A stretch of DNA of 57,423 nt from Streptosporangium subroseum (GTDB lineage Bacteria; Actinomycetota; Actinomycetes; Streptosporangiales; Streptosporangiaceae): positions 1-57,423 of the forward strand of contig NZ_FZOD01000063.1 of assembly GCF_900188345.1 (NCBI RefSeq). The letters run 5' to 3'. Below the pieces are notes generated by a model. It was not told the origin of the DNA and did not search any database. It was given only the letters and a program-made list of their open reading frames with translations. Shown piece after piece: positions 27,808 through 35,155 of the stretch (its first letter is position 1; each line of letters begins with the position of its first letter). Both the position numbers and the translations under genes were made by a program.

Positions 27808-28497
27808 CTACCAGGCGACGACGCCCTGGTTGCTGGGCTGAACCGTGCCGACCTGGAGCGACTTGAAGGTGATGCCGGACTGCTCCGGGTTCGGGAAGCC
27901 CTCCAGGGTCGCCGCCACGAGCGGCCCGCCCTTCGCGAGCCCGACCTTGATGGTGTTGCCGGTCGGGCAATCAGTGGCCGCCTTGTCGCAGATCGTCCAC
28001 TTGATACCGGCGAACGCGCCTGTACCCGGGGCCAGGTCGGCCGGCACCGACTCGCCCGGCTCGGCGACGTCCTTCGTCGGCACGTTCACCGCCTGGTCGG
28101 CCGCGTTCACAAGCGTGATCACCAACCAACCGCCCACGCTGCAGGTACGGCTGGACGCGTTCGTCAGCTGGACGAGCGCCATCCGGCTGTCGCCCTCGCG
28201 TCGTTGCGGTTGCTCGGTGAGGGTCACCGTGATGTCGGTCGCCGTACAGGCCGGCACGGCCGCCGGTGTGCCGTCACCGACCGGCGCGGGTGACGTGGCG
28301 GTCGGGTCGTCGCCCACGCTCGGCGCGACGCCGGTCGGGGTCGACGTGACCGGTGACGTATCCGATGCGGAGCCTGCCGTCGTGGGGGCGACCGGCGACG
28401 AGGTCCCGCAGGCCGAGATCATCATCCCCGGTACGGCGAGCAGCAGAACCGCCCTGGCACAGTTGACGGTCCAGCGGGCCGTACGACGTCGCGACAC
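27808..28497 (-). CDS. DUF4232 lipoprotein
   Basis: This product of ~229 residues begins at GTG 28497 or the adjacent GTG 28500, behind GGGAAG. A basic N-terminus and hydrophobic stretch end in a lipobox (GMMISAC), so the protein is a predicted lipoprotein. A Thr/Pro/Ser spacer follows, then a DUF4232 domain (~95-225: VPACTATDITVTLTEQ, ALVQLTNASSRTCSVGGWLVITLV, FAGIKWTICDKAATDCPTGNTIKVGL) with four cysteines that can form disulfides. DUF4232 proteins are common surface lipoproteins of actinomycetes with no known activity. It ends 41 nt from the convergent reductase gene. Confidence 0.82.
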   Translation of the reverse strand: MSRRRTARWTVNCARAVLLLAVPGMMISACGTSSPVAPTTAGSASDTSPVTSTPTGVAPSVGDDPTATSPAPVGDGTPAAVPACTATDITVTLTEQPQRREGDSRMALVQLTNASSRTCSVGGWLVITLVNAADQAVNVPTKDVAEPGESVPADLAPGTGAFAGIKWTICDKAATDCPTGNTIKVGLAKGGPLVAATLEGFPNPEQSGITFKSLQVGTVQPSNQGVVAW

Positions 28498-28595
28498 CAC
28501 GTTCTTCCCAATCCCTCGTTGGCGAGTCACGGTTGCCGAGCACCCGGGTCTCCCCCGGACACCGGTTCGGCGAACACGCTTCGAACACAGCACGG

Positions 28596-28631
28596 CTCCG
28601 GCGTCGGAATGGTTCAACCCCGACGCCGGAG
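28596..28631. terminator. hairpin downstream of the CPBP gene
   Basis: A perfect 12-bp stem CTCCGGCGTCGG (28596-28607) / CCGACGCCGGAG (28620-28631) with a 12-nt loop lies in the 287-bp gap between the CPBP gene end (28785) and the DUF4232 start. Nothing else gene-like is seen in this gap. Confidence 0.65.
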
Positions 28632-28784
28632 CGAGCATGTGGCGCAACGGTTCGACCAGGACCGCGCCGGAGCCGCTTCTCGCGCGGTCACTCCCCTGTT
28701 CGGGCGCACCCGAAGGGTCCCGTCACCGGGCGGCTTCGATTGTGCCGCCCGAATCGATCAACCTCGGGGCCGGCTGATCCGATC

Positions 28785-29645
28785 CTATGAGTTGGTGACG
28801 ACCCGGTGCGAGCGGGGATCGGCATCAACCGGCAGGTCCGTCCGGCGGTCACGCCGCGAGGCAAGCAGCACGATCGCGACAATGATCTGCACCGCCAGGA
28901 CGGATGCCTGCGTCACAGGCGAATTGACACTCAACAGCGCCACTGTCGTGTTGATTCCGAAGTGGACCGCGACCGCCGCCACAACCCCGGCACGCTCGTA
29001 GGCGTAACCGGCCAGCAGCGCCATCGGAATGACGCTGAGCGTGAACAGCAACCCGCTCCAGCTGATCAGGCCGAATGTGGCCTGGATGGTCCCGGGGATG
29101 AAGAACAGCGGCAGGTGCCACACCGCCCAGACGACACCCAGCAGCAGGCCGGCCTGAAGGCGGCTCATCGACGCACGCAGGCGCGGGTATGCCGTGCCGC
29201 GCCAGCCGGGCTCCTCGGCCAGCGGACCGCCGATCAGCATGCTGATGATGAACGGCACAGGTCCGCCGACGGTCGCGATCAGCTTCTGCCCCTCCGTCAG
29301 GCTCACCGCGGGGCCGCCCAGGAGGTCCGCGAGCAGCGCGGCTGCCAGCACGGTCGCCGACGCCAGCACCAGCAGGGGCAGCACCCAGAACAGCCGCAGG
29401 CTCAGCCGGAGCCTCACCGTATGGGCGGGGACGGGTTGACGGCGGCGGGCGCGGCGCACCCGGACCACGATCGCGCCGATCACCGGGCCGAAGCCACCGA
29501 GCAGGTAGGGGATGACGGTGGGAGAACTCATCGCCGGTCCACCGAGTTTGATCGCGACAAACCAGAGAGCCCAGGTCGTCGCGAACGTGACAGTCCAGAA
29601 GAGGGCAAGGCCGCTTTTCTGACTAACGGGGGGTGTGATGGTCAC
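28785..29645 (-). CDS. CPBP family intramembrane metalloprotease
   Basis: This 286-residue protein has about eight membrane helices. The CPBP/Abi (CAAX-protease-like) motifs are intact: EEPGWRG (motif 1, catalytic Glu pair), HLPLFF (motif 2) and HFGINTTVAL (motif 3). Bacterial members process prenylated or bacteriocin-type peptides or act in immunity; the substrate is unknown. The start GTG 29645 follows AAAGGGA. There is no operon partner; the next minus-strand gene ends 209 nt upstream. Confidence 0.9.
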   Translation of the reverse strand: MTITPPVSQKSGLALFWTVTFATTWALWFVAIKLGGPAMSSPTVIPYLLGGFGPVIGAIVVRVRRARRRQPVPAHTVRLRLSLRLFWVLPLLVLASATVLAAALLADLLGGPAVSLTEGQKLIATVGGPVPFIISMLIGGPLAEEPGWRGTAYPRLRASMSRLQAGLLLGVVWAVWHLPLFFIPGTIQATFGLISWSGLLFTLSVIPMALLAGYAYERAGVVAAVAVHFGINTTVALLSVNSPVTQASVLAVQIIVAIVLLASRRDRRTDLPVDADPRSHRVVTNS

Positions 29646-29803
29646 GCTTTTTCCCTTTCACGAGTGTCGCAGGAAGGAATTTCTGATTTCTTCCGCGGGG
29701 GGCGAGCGAAAACGGCGATTGAAGTGTTCTTGAAGGTCAGCGCGGGCCAATACGGCCGACGGCGAGTCCGAGAGCAACAAAAACAGGCGCGCCGAACAGA
29801 GGC

Positions 29804-29820
29804 AGTGCCCTGTCGGCACT
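29804..29820. terminator. short hairpin after the hydrolase gene
   Basis: AGTGCC (29804-29809) / GGCACT (29815-29820) with a 5-nt loop lies 35 nt downstream of the minus-strand hydrolase stop, in the 209-bp gap before the CPBP promoter. It is a weak candidate. The gap also holds a GGAAG...CTTCC inverted repeat (29672-29694). Confidence 0.35.
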
Positions 29821-29854
29821 AACCGGACGAAATGATCGGACTAAGGATTTTTAA

Positions 29855-30820
29855 CTAGGGAATTTTTGTCCCGTCGGGAGGATCCGTACGCCCTGCGGCG
29901 TGGATCTCCTGGGGCGTCTCCCGGAGTCGGTGAGCGAGCCAGCCGGCCACCTGCGCGAGCAGATCGGCGTCGACCGGCCGGCGCAGCAGCCGGGGATAGG
30001 AGCGCGCCGACGGACGGCCGGGGTCGCGACGCAACAGGTGGGTGAGATCGGGGATCCGGTGGACCTCGACCTCGCCGGGCACCAGCCTGCGGATCTCGTC
30101 CAGATCCGCGGGGTCGACCTGGACGTCCTTGCCGCCGGTGATCGCCAGGACCGGGACCCGGATGTTCGCCAGGTCCGGGCGCGGGTCATGGCCGAGCAGC
30201 TCCCGCATCCACCGGGCGTTCATCGGCATCCCGGCGACGCGCGTCACGTCCGTGCCGGTCGTCTTGATCCGAGCCAGCTGCCGGTTGGCCAGGGCTCGCA
30301 GAACCGGCAGCAGCGGCCGCACGAGCGCGGGGAGATCGCGGGCGATCATCCCGGCCTGCCAGCGCAGGGCGTCCTCGCCCAAGCGGGCGAACCCGGCCAG
30401 CAGCACCACCGCCGCAACCCCCGGGTGCCCGCCGAGGGACATGGCGTGGACGGCGCCCTCGCTGTGCCCGACCACGCCGATGGCGTCCGCCCGAATGTCG
30501 GGCCGTACGGCCAGGGCACGTAGTGCGGCGGCGGCATCGCGGCGGTTGTCGGCGAATCCGGTCGCGCGCCAGTCGCCGGAGGTGGCGCCGACGCCGCGAC
30601 GGTCATACCGCAGTGTGGCGATCCCGTCCTTCGCGAGCGCGGCGGCCAGTGGTGGTCCGAGCTCCATGCGGAGCCGTCCGGTGTTGGCGTCGCGGTCCAG
30701 CCGCCCGGATCCGTGCAGCAGCAGAACGGCCGGATGCGGGCCTGGGCCCGCGGGCAGGGTCAGGGTGCCGACCAGGGGCAGTCCGTCGTCCGCGGTGGCT
30801 GTCATGTCGACATCCCGCAT
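29855..30820 (-). CDS. alpha/beta hydrolase
   Basis: This 321-residue alpha/beta hydrolase has oxyanion-type HGSGRLDRD (~35-43), nucleophile elbow GHSEG (~118), an acid in VLAITGGKDVQVDP and His in IPDLTHLLRR. This is the full triad of the serine-aminopeptidase-like or dienelactone-hydrolase-like esterase group. A cap of about 80 residues sits between elbow and acid. ATG 30820 has GAGGAGG upstream. It is divergent from an HTH regulator across an 80-bp gap containing three iterons and is the likely target of that regulator. Confidence 0.9.
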   Translation of the reverse strand: MRDVDMTATADDGLPLVGTLTLPAGPGPHPAVLLLHGSGRLDRDANTGRLRMELGPPLAAALAKDGIATLRYDRRGVGATSGDWRATGFADNRRDAAAALRALAVRPDIRADAIGVVGHSEGAVHAMSLGGHPGVAAVVLLAGFARLGEDALRWQAGMIARDLPALVRPLLPVLRALANRQLARIKTTGTDVTRVAGMPMNARWMRELLGHDPRPDLANIRVPVLAITGGKDVQVDPADLDEIRRLVPGEVEVHRIPDLTHLLRRDPGRPSARSYPRLLRRPVDADLLAQVAGWLAHRLRETPQEIHAAGRTDPPDGTKIP

Positions 30821-30838
30821 GTCCCGCCTCCTCTCATC

Positions 30839-30892
30839 ATTATCGCTGGTGCGAACTTTATCAGCTGTGAGAACATTACCGTATGTGAGAAC
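30839..30892. promoter_or_regulatory. three 18-bp iterons between hydrolase and HTH regulator
   Basis: Read on the minus strand, the unit GTTCTCACA-nnnnn-TAAT is repeated three times with exact 18-bp spacing (30892-30875, 30874-30857, 30856-30839). The first two share GTTCTCACA, and the third has GTTCGCACC. On the plus strand the two best copies read TGTGAGAACAT at 30866-30876 and 30884-30894. The array fills the divergent promoter and ends 7 nt before the regulator ATG, as expected for an operator bound cooperatively. Confidence 0.7.
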
Positions 30893-30900
30893 ATGGGTTC

Positions 30901-31485
30901 ATGGCAACCGCAGATCTCTTCCTGCATCCCGTCCGGATGCGCATCCTGCAAGCGCTGTTCGATGCCGATCCGCTGACCACCTCACAGCTGCGCGACCGCC
31001 TGCCCGACATCGCACCGGCGACGATGTACCGGCATATCGCCGTGCTGGCCGACGGGGGTGTGCTGGAGGTGGTGGAGGAGAAACGGGTGCGCGGCACGGT
31101 GGAGCGCAGCTACCGGGTGCGCGAGGAGCATGTGGTGATCGACCCCGCCGCGCGGGCAGCGATGACACGGGAGGACCACCTACGGGCCTTCACCACGTTC
31201 GCGGCGTCGTTGATGGCGGATTTCCACCGCTATCTCGCCCACGAGGACGCCAATCCCACCTCGGACGGCGTGGTCTACCGGCAGGCGGCGGTGTGGCTGA
31301 CCGAAGAGGAGTTCGCCGTGATGATCGAGGAGATCGAGAGCGCGGTCATCGCGCGGATCGGCAACGCCAGGGGCGACGACCGCATACGTCACGTCATCAG
31401 CCTCGTCGCCGTGCCGGACCAACCCCGGACGGAACCTCGGCCGGACCCCGGGCCGGACGCCGGCGCCGAGCGGATGTCTGATTGA
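30901..31485 (+). CDS. ArsR-like winged-helix regulator
   Basis: This 194-residue protein has an N-terminal HTH_20-type domain (~1-80: FLHPVRMRILQALFDADPLTTSQLRDRLPDIAPATMYRHIAVLADGGVLEVVEEKRVRG) followed by a helical domain (~95-175) with many acidic residues (WLTEEEFAVMIEEIESAV) and a charged tail. The ligand site cannot be identified. It is divergent from the alpha/beta hydrolase and probably binds the iterons between them. ATG 30901; no Shine-Dalgarno is evident, so the transcript may be leaderless. Confidence 0.88.
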   Translation: MATADLFLHPVRMRILQALFDADPLTTSQLRDRLPDIAPATMYRHIAVLADGGVLEVVEEKRVRGTVERSYRVREEHVVIDPAARAAMTREDHLRAFTTFAASLMADFHRYLAHEDANPTSDGVVYRQAAVWLTEEEFAVMIEEIESAVIARIGNARGDDRIRHVISLVAVPDQPRTEPRPDPGPDAGAERMSD

Positions 31486-31653
31486 CCCGTCTCTCGCTCC
31501 TGCAGGGCACTTCACCACCCGGGTGCCAGGCGCCGCGGCCGTACCATCGGGCGGCGCCGTCTCCCGATCGGCCACCGTTGTCCTGCGGCAATGCCTGGTT
31601 CTGCGGACCGTCCGTTGCCGTTCCTCGCGGCAGGCGGAGCGATCGAGAAACGA

Positions 31654-31685
31654 AAGACCCGTGACGACGCGTCGTCACGGGTCTT
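31654..31685. terminator. perfect 32-bp palindromic terminator
   Basis: AAGACCCGTGACGACG (31654-31669) and CGTCGTCACGGGTCTT (31670-31685) form a perfect inverted repeat flanked by GAAA and CGC. It lies between the convergent regulator (ends 31485) and SnoaL (ends 31702) genes and suits bidirectional termination. Confidence 0.85.
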
Positions 31686-31701
31686 CGCAGAGCGCACGTC
31701 T

Positions 31702-32193
31702 CTATGCGGCTTCCTGAGGCGTGGAGGGACGGCTGTCGGTCCAGTCGATGATGATCTTCCTTTCGGCGAACAGCCACTGCCCGTCCCTGCGGACGAAGAC
31801 GTCCTGGTTGCGGATGGACATCACCATCAGCATCCGCCGGCCGTCGTGCTCGAACAGGTGGTGGGCGAGGCAGTGGGTCTCACCTGCGGCGCCGTCCTCG
31901 TTGAAGTCCACGGCATGCTGACCGATGAAGTGCGTCGTGGCCTGGAAGGTGTTCAGAAATCCCAGTGCGTCAACTAGCTCGGCGCGGCCCCGCAGGAGCT
32001 GGACGGGCTCGCTGCTCGCGGGGTCGCCCTGGTAGACGGCGAGACGGGCGTCCTCGGCGAACAGGGCCGCCTGCCCCTTGGCGTCCCGGCGGTCGGCGTA
32101 GTGGGCATAGAGGTCGACGAGCCTGCGGACGGCCATCCGGTCGGCGATCTCCGCGAGGAGTGCTTCGGGGGATCTTGCGCCCAGAGTGGTCAT
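31702..32193 (-). CDS. SnoaL-like (NTF2 fold) protein
   Basis: This 163-residue protein has an NTF2-like/SnoaL_4 domain over most of its length: DRMAVRRLVDLYAHYADRRDAKGQAALFAEDARL, HFIGQHAVDF, GETHCLAHHLFEHDGRRMLMVMSIRNQDVFVRRDGQWLFAERKIIIDW. This pattern is typical of cone-fold dehydratase/isomerase-like proteins such as those acting on polyketides or steroids. ATG 32193 has AAAGGAG upstream. It is 32 nt after the SDR gene and likely co-transcribed with it, both divergent from LysR. Confidence 0.9.
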   Translation of the reverse strand: MTTLGARSPEALLAEIADRMAVRRLVDLYAHYADRRDAKGQAALFAEDARLAVYQGDPASSEPVQLLRGRAELVDALGFLNTFQATTHFIGQHAVDFNEDGAAGETHCLAHHLFEHDGRRMLMVMSIRNQDVFVRRDGQWLFAERKIIIDWTDSRPSTPQEAA

Positions 32194-32225
32194 ACGGGTT
32201 GCTCCTTTGTATTCGATATGCCGGG

Positions 32226-33074
32226 TCAGACGGAGACGTCGGTGGAGCGGCTGACTTCCTCCCAGCCGGCCACGTCCTCCAACCGGGATGCCAGCTCGGC
32301 GCGGATGCCGTCGACCGCATCGCCGCCCAACGCCAGTCGCAGGGGCGGGTTACCGCTGTGGACGGCGGTGACGATGGCGCTCGCGGCCTTGGCGGGGTCG
32401 CCCTGCTCCTGGCCCCGCATCGAGTCGATGGCTTCGAGGAAGGCGCCGACGCTGCCGTGATATGTCTCCGGAACCGAGGTGATGGTCTTGCTCGCGTTGA
32501 TCTGGGTACGGAACGCTCCGGGTTCGACCATCATCACGCGGACGCCGAGCGGGGAGAGCTCCCGGGCGAGCGTCTGCGACAGGCCCTCCAGGGCGAACTT
32601 GCCCGCGTGGTAGGCGCCGAACCCGAGGTAGGTGACCTGTCCGCCCATGGAGCTCATCTGCACGATCGTGCCGCTGCCCTGCTCGCGCAGGTGCGGCAGG
32701 ACCGCCTTGGTGACCTCGGCGGCGCCGAAGAACAACGTCTCCATCTGGATGCGCAGATCGTCCATGCTGAGCCCCTCGACAGCGCCGAAGAGCAGGTTGC
32801 CGGCGTTGTTGACCACGACGTCGATCCGGCCGTATACGGCCAGTGTCGCCTCGACCGCGTCCTCGATGGAGGCGGAGTCGGTCACATCCAGCGTGGTGGT
32901 GCTGACCCGGCCCCGGCCGAGATCCACCAGGTCGGCCAGGACCTCGGGGCGACGGGCGGTGGCCATCACCCGGTCGCCCGCGGCAACCGCGGCACGCACC
33001 AGCTCGCGGCCGAACCCGCTGGAACAACCGGTGATCAGCCAGACCCGGGACTGGTCGGCGGCGATGTCGGACAT
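32226..33074 (-). CDS. SDR family oxidoreductase (17-beta-HSD-like)
   Basis: This 282-residue SDR has TGCSSGFG at the cofactor site, ATARRPE after strand 2 (Arg pattern favouring NADP), NNAG in VVVNNAGNLLFG, and YHAGK as catalytic YxxxK. The TGCSSGFGRELV start and long C-terminal lobe match the group of retinol/17-beta-hydroxysteroid-type SDRs common next to LysR in actinomycetes. ATG 33074 is chosen for AAGGGGG upstream; the frame extends further but lacks a good start. It is the first gene of a two-gene unit with SnoaL. Confidence 0.9.
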   Translation of the reverse strand: MSDIAADQSRVWLITGCSSGFGRELVRAAVAAGDRVMATARRPEVLADLVDLGRGRVSTTTLDVTDSASIEDAVEATLAVYGRIDVVVNNAGNLLFGAVEGLSMDDLRIQMETLFFGAAEVTKAVLPHLREQGSGTIVQMSSMGGQVTYLGFGAYHAGKFALEGLSQTLARELSPLGVRVMMVEPGAFRTQINASKTITSVPETYHGSVGAFLEAIDSMRGQEQGDPAKAASAIVTAVHSGNPPLRLALGGDAVDGIRAELASRLEDVAGWEEVSRSTDVSV

Positions 33075-33190
33075 CAGTGAACCCCCTTGTGCGTACGGGT
33101 CGCCACGTGCTTCCCGCTGTCCACCAGCCTGGCCAGGGGCCATGATCAAGATCCAACACTTGCTCTCTGCCCGCGCTACAGTCAGAAGCT
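33075..33190. promoter_or_regulatory. divergent SDR/LysR promoter region
   Basis: TGGCC-AGG-GGCCA (33130-33142) is a perfect short inverted repeat in the LysR position between divergent genes. TACAGT (33177-33182) ending 8 nt before the LysR GTG may be its -10, which would give a leaderless or near-leaderless mRNA. Confidence 0.45.
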
Positions 33191-34096
33191 GTGACCCATC
33201 CTGAGCTGCGGCAACTGCGATATTTCCTTGCGGTGGCCGAGGAGTTGAGCTTCACCAGGGCAGCGGAGCGCCTACTGATCGCCCAGCAGTCTCTCTCCCA
33301 GCAGATCACCGCTCTGGAGCGCCGGCTGGGGGTGCGGCTGTTCGACCGCGACAGCCGCGGCACCCGGCTGACCGCCGTCGGCGGGGTGTTCGTCTCCGAG
33401 GCCCGCGCCGTCCTGGAACGCGCGGACCAGGCCCTCGCCGTCCTTCAGCGGGCCCGGCGGGGCGAGGTCGGCGACCTTCGCCTGGCCTTCTTGACCACCG
33501 TCGCCAACCATCTTCTGCCCCCCATCGTCCGAGCCCTGCGCGAGCAGTTGGCGGACGTGCGGATCACTACGGAATCGACGACCATCGCCGCCCTCGTCGA
33601 GGGCGTTACCGGCGGACGCTACGACGCCGCGTTCACCCGCCCGCCACTGGTCGACGGCCTCGCGTCCCGGACCTTGGCCAATGAGCCCGTATGCGCCGTC
33701 CTGCCCGAAGACCACGCCCTGGCCCACCGCACCGAACTGGACCTGCGGGACCTGGCGGGGGAACGCTGGGTCCTCACCCCGCCGAGCTCATGGGAGCCCT
33801 GGCACCGGACCTACAACGACCACTTCCACCAGGCGGGCTTCATTCCCGACGTCGTCCATACCGACGCCAACCCCCAGAACCTCCTTGGTCTGGTAGCCGC
33901 CGGCGTCGGCATCACCCGGCTGGTCCGCTCATCTCAGAGCCTCCGCCGTACCGGCGTTGTTTTCATCCCCTTCGCCGACGCCTACGCCCCCACCGACGTC
34001 ATCTGGCTACCGCGTAACGACAACCCCGCGCTCCCGCGCCTCCTTGAGATCGTCACCGACCTCGCGGCAACTCGTGACCTCACTCAGAGCGGATGA
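33191..34096 (+). CDS. LysR family transcriptional regulator
   Basis: This 301-residue protein has an N-terminal LysR HTH (~5-65: LRQLRYFLAVAEELSFTRAAERLLIAQQSLSQQITALERRLGVRLFDR) and a LysR substrate-binding domain (~90-295: LRLAFLTTVANHLLPPIVRALREQLADV, GLVAAGVGITRL). GTG 33191. It probably activates the divergent SDR-SnoaL unit on binding an aromatic or similar co-inducer, the usual LysR arrangement. Confidence 0.93.
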   Translation: MTHPELRQLRYFLAVAEELSFTRAAERLLIAQQSLSQQITALERRLGVRLFDRDSRGTRLTAVGGVFVSEARAVLERADQALAVLQRARRGEVGDLRLAFLTTVANHLLPPIVRALREQLADVRITTESTTIAALVEGVTGGRYDAAFTRPPLVDGLASRTLANEPVCAVLPEDHALAHRTELDLRDLAGERWVLTPPSSWEPWHRTYNDHFHQAGFIPDVVHTDANPQNLLGLVAAGVGITRLVRSSQSLRRTGVVFIPFADAYAPTDVIWLPRNDNPALPRLLEIVTDLAATRDLTQSG

Positions 34097-34211
34097 TCAA
34101 CGGCATGCGAAACTTCTGCGTACTGTTCTGCGTGGTTTGTGATCTTCCACACGACTTGAATGGAGGACATCGGACAGGCATCGGGCCTGTTCATCCAGGT
34201 CAGGAGTGACC

Positions 34212-34892
34212 ATGACGACAATCAAGAACGTCGTGCTCGTGCACGGTGGCTTCGTGGACGGATCCGGTTGGCAGAGTGTCTACGACGACCTCGCCAGGGA
34301 CGGCTTCCACATCCGGATCGTGCAGAACCCGACGCTGTCGCTGGAGGGTGACGTCGCCGCGACCCGCCGGGTCCTCGACGCGCTCGACGGCCCGGCGGTT
34401 CTGGTCGGCCACTCCTACGGCGGCGTCGTCATCAGCGAGGCCGGCACCCACCCCAACGTGGCGGCGCTCGCGTACATCGCCGCGTTCGCGCCCGACAAGG
34501 GCGAGTCGGTCAACACGCTCATCGCCGACCCGCCGCCCGGGGCGCCGGTGCCGCCGATCCTGCCCCCGCACAACGGTTTCCTCTATCTCGACCGTGACAG
34601 GTTCCACGACGCGTTCGCCGCCGACCTGCCCGCGCAGGTGGCCGCGTTCATGGCCGACGCGCAGGTCCCCTGGGGCATGGACGCCCTCGGCGGGGCGGTC
34701 ACCGAGCCGGCCTGGCGGCACAAGCCGAGCTGGTACCTCGTCGCCACCGAGGACCGCATGATCCCGCCGCCGGCCCAGCGTGCCATGGCCGAGCGCGCCG
34801 GAGCATTTGTCGTCGAAGCCATCGGCAGCCACGCCGTCTACGTCTCCCAGCCCGCAGCGGTCGCCGGCCTCATCCGCCAAGCCGCCGCCTGA
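34212..34892 (+). CDS. alpha/beta hydrolase, paralogue A
   Basis: This protein of ~226 residues has NVVLVHGGFVDGSGW (oxyanion HGG), nucleophile elbow GHSYGG, acid-loop DRMIPP and C-terminal GSHAVYVSQP with the catalytic His. It is an EstC/salicylate-esterase or hydroxynitrile-lyase-like hydrolase of minimal length. ATG 34212 has AGGAG 5 nt upstream. It is about 80% identical by eye to the hydrolase at 37940, and the two flank a LuxR regulator. Its stop overlaps the start of the LuxR relic. Confidence 0.92.
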   Translation: MTTIKNVVLVHGGFVDGSGWQSVYDDLARDGFHIRIVQNPTLSLEGDVAATRRVLDALDGPAVLVGHSYGGVVISEAGTHPNVAALAYIAAFAPDKGESVNTLIADPPPGAPVPPILPPHNGFLYLDRDRFHDAFAADLPAQVAAFMADAQVPWGMDALGGAVTEPAWRHKPSWYLVATEDRMIPPPAQRAMAERAGAFVVEAIGSHAVYVSQPAAVAGLIRQAAA

Positions 34893-35155
34893 TGTCGGCC
34901 GTCACGCGCGACGTGCTCGCACTGGTCTCGGAGGGGCTGTCCAACCGCGTCGTCACGGCCCAGCCGACGGTCACCGAGCGCCCGGTCGAGGCGCACGTGG
35001 CGCAGATCTTCGCCACGCCGGGGTCACACGACTCAGGTCTTCGCCACGCCGGGGTCGCACGACTCGCCTCGCGGCGTCCCGGCGGTGCTCACGCACATCC
35101 GGCCGGGACGGCGGGCCGCGAGCCGAAATTGGACGGCTCGGGGTGTGCGGTGTGA
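34892..35155 (+). pseudogene. relic of a LuxR-type HTH gene
   Basis: An 87-codon frame begins VLALVSEGLSNRVVTAQPTVTERPVEAHVAQIFATPG, which is a decayed copy of a LuxR C-terminal HTH (compare the usual EGLSNREIA, VTERTVEAHV, QIFAKLG). The N-terminal part is missing and the sequence after it is disturbed by a 31-bp tandem duplication (35007-35037, 35038-35065). The HTH differs from that of the intact LuxR gene downstream, so it is a separate lost gene. Expression as a short peptide cannot be excluded, since it overlaps the hydrolase stop and the next GTG. Confidence 0.6.
35007..35065 (+). repeat. 31-bp tandem duplication in the LuxR relic
   Basis: Twenty-eight bases starting TCTTCGCCACGCCGGGGTC at 35007 are repeated at 35038 with one mismatch (31-bp period, which shifts frame). 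The duplication lies inside the relic and supports its loss of function. Confidence 0.8.
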
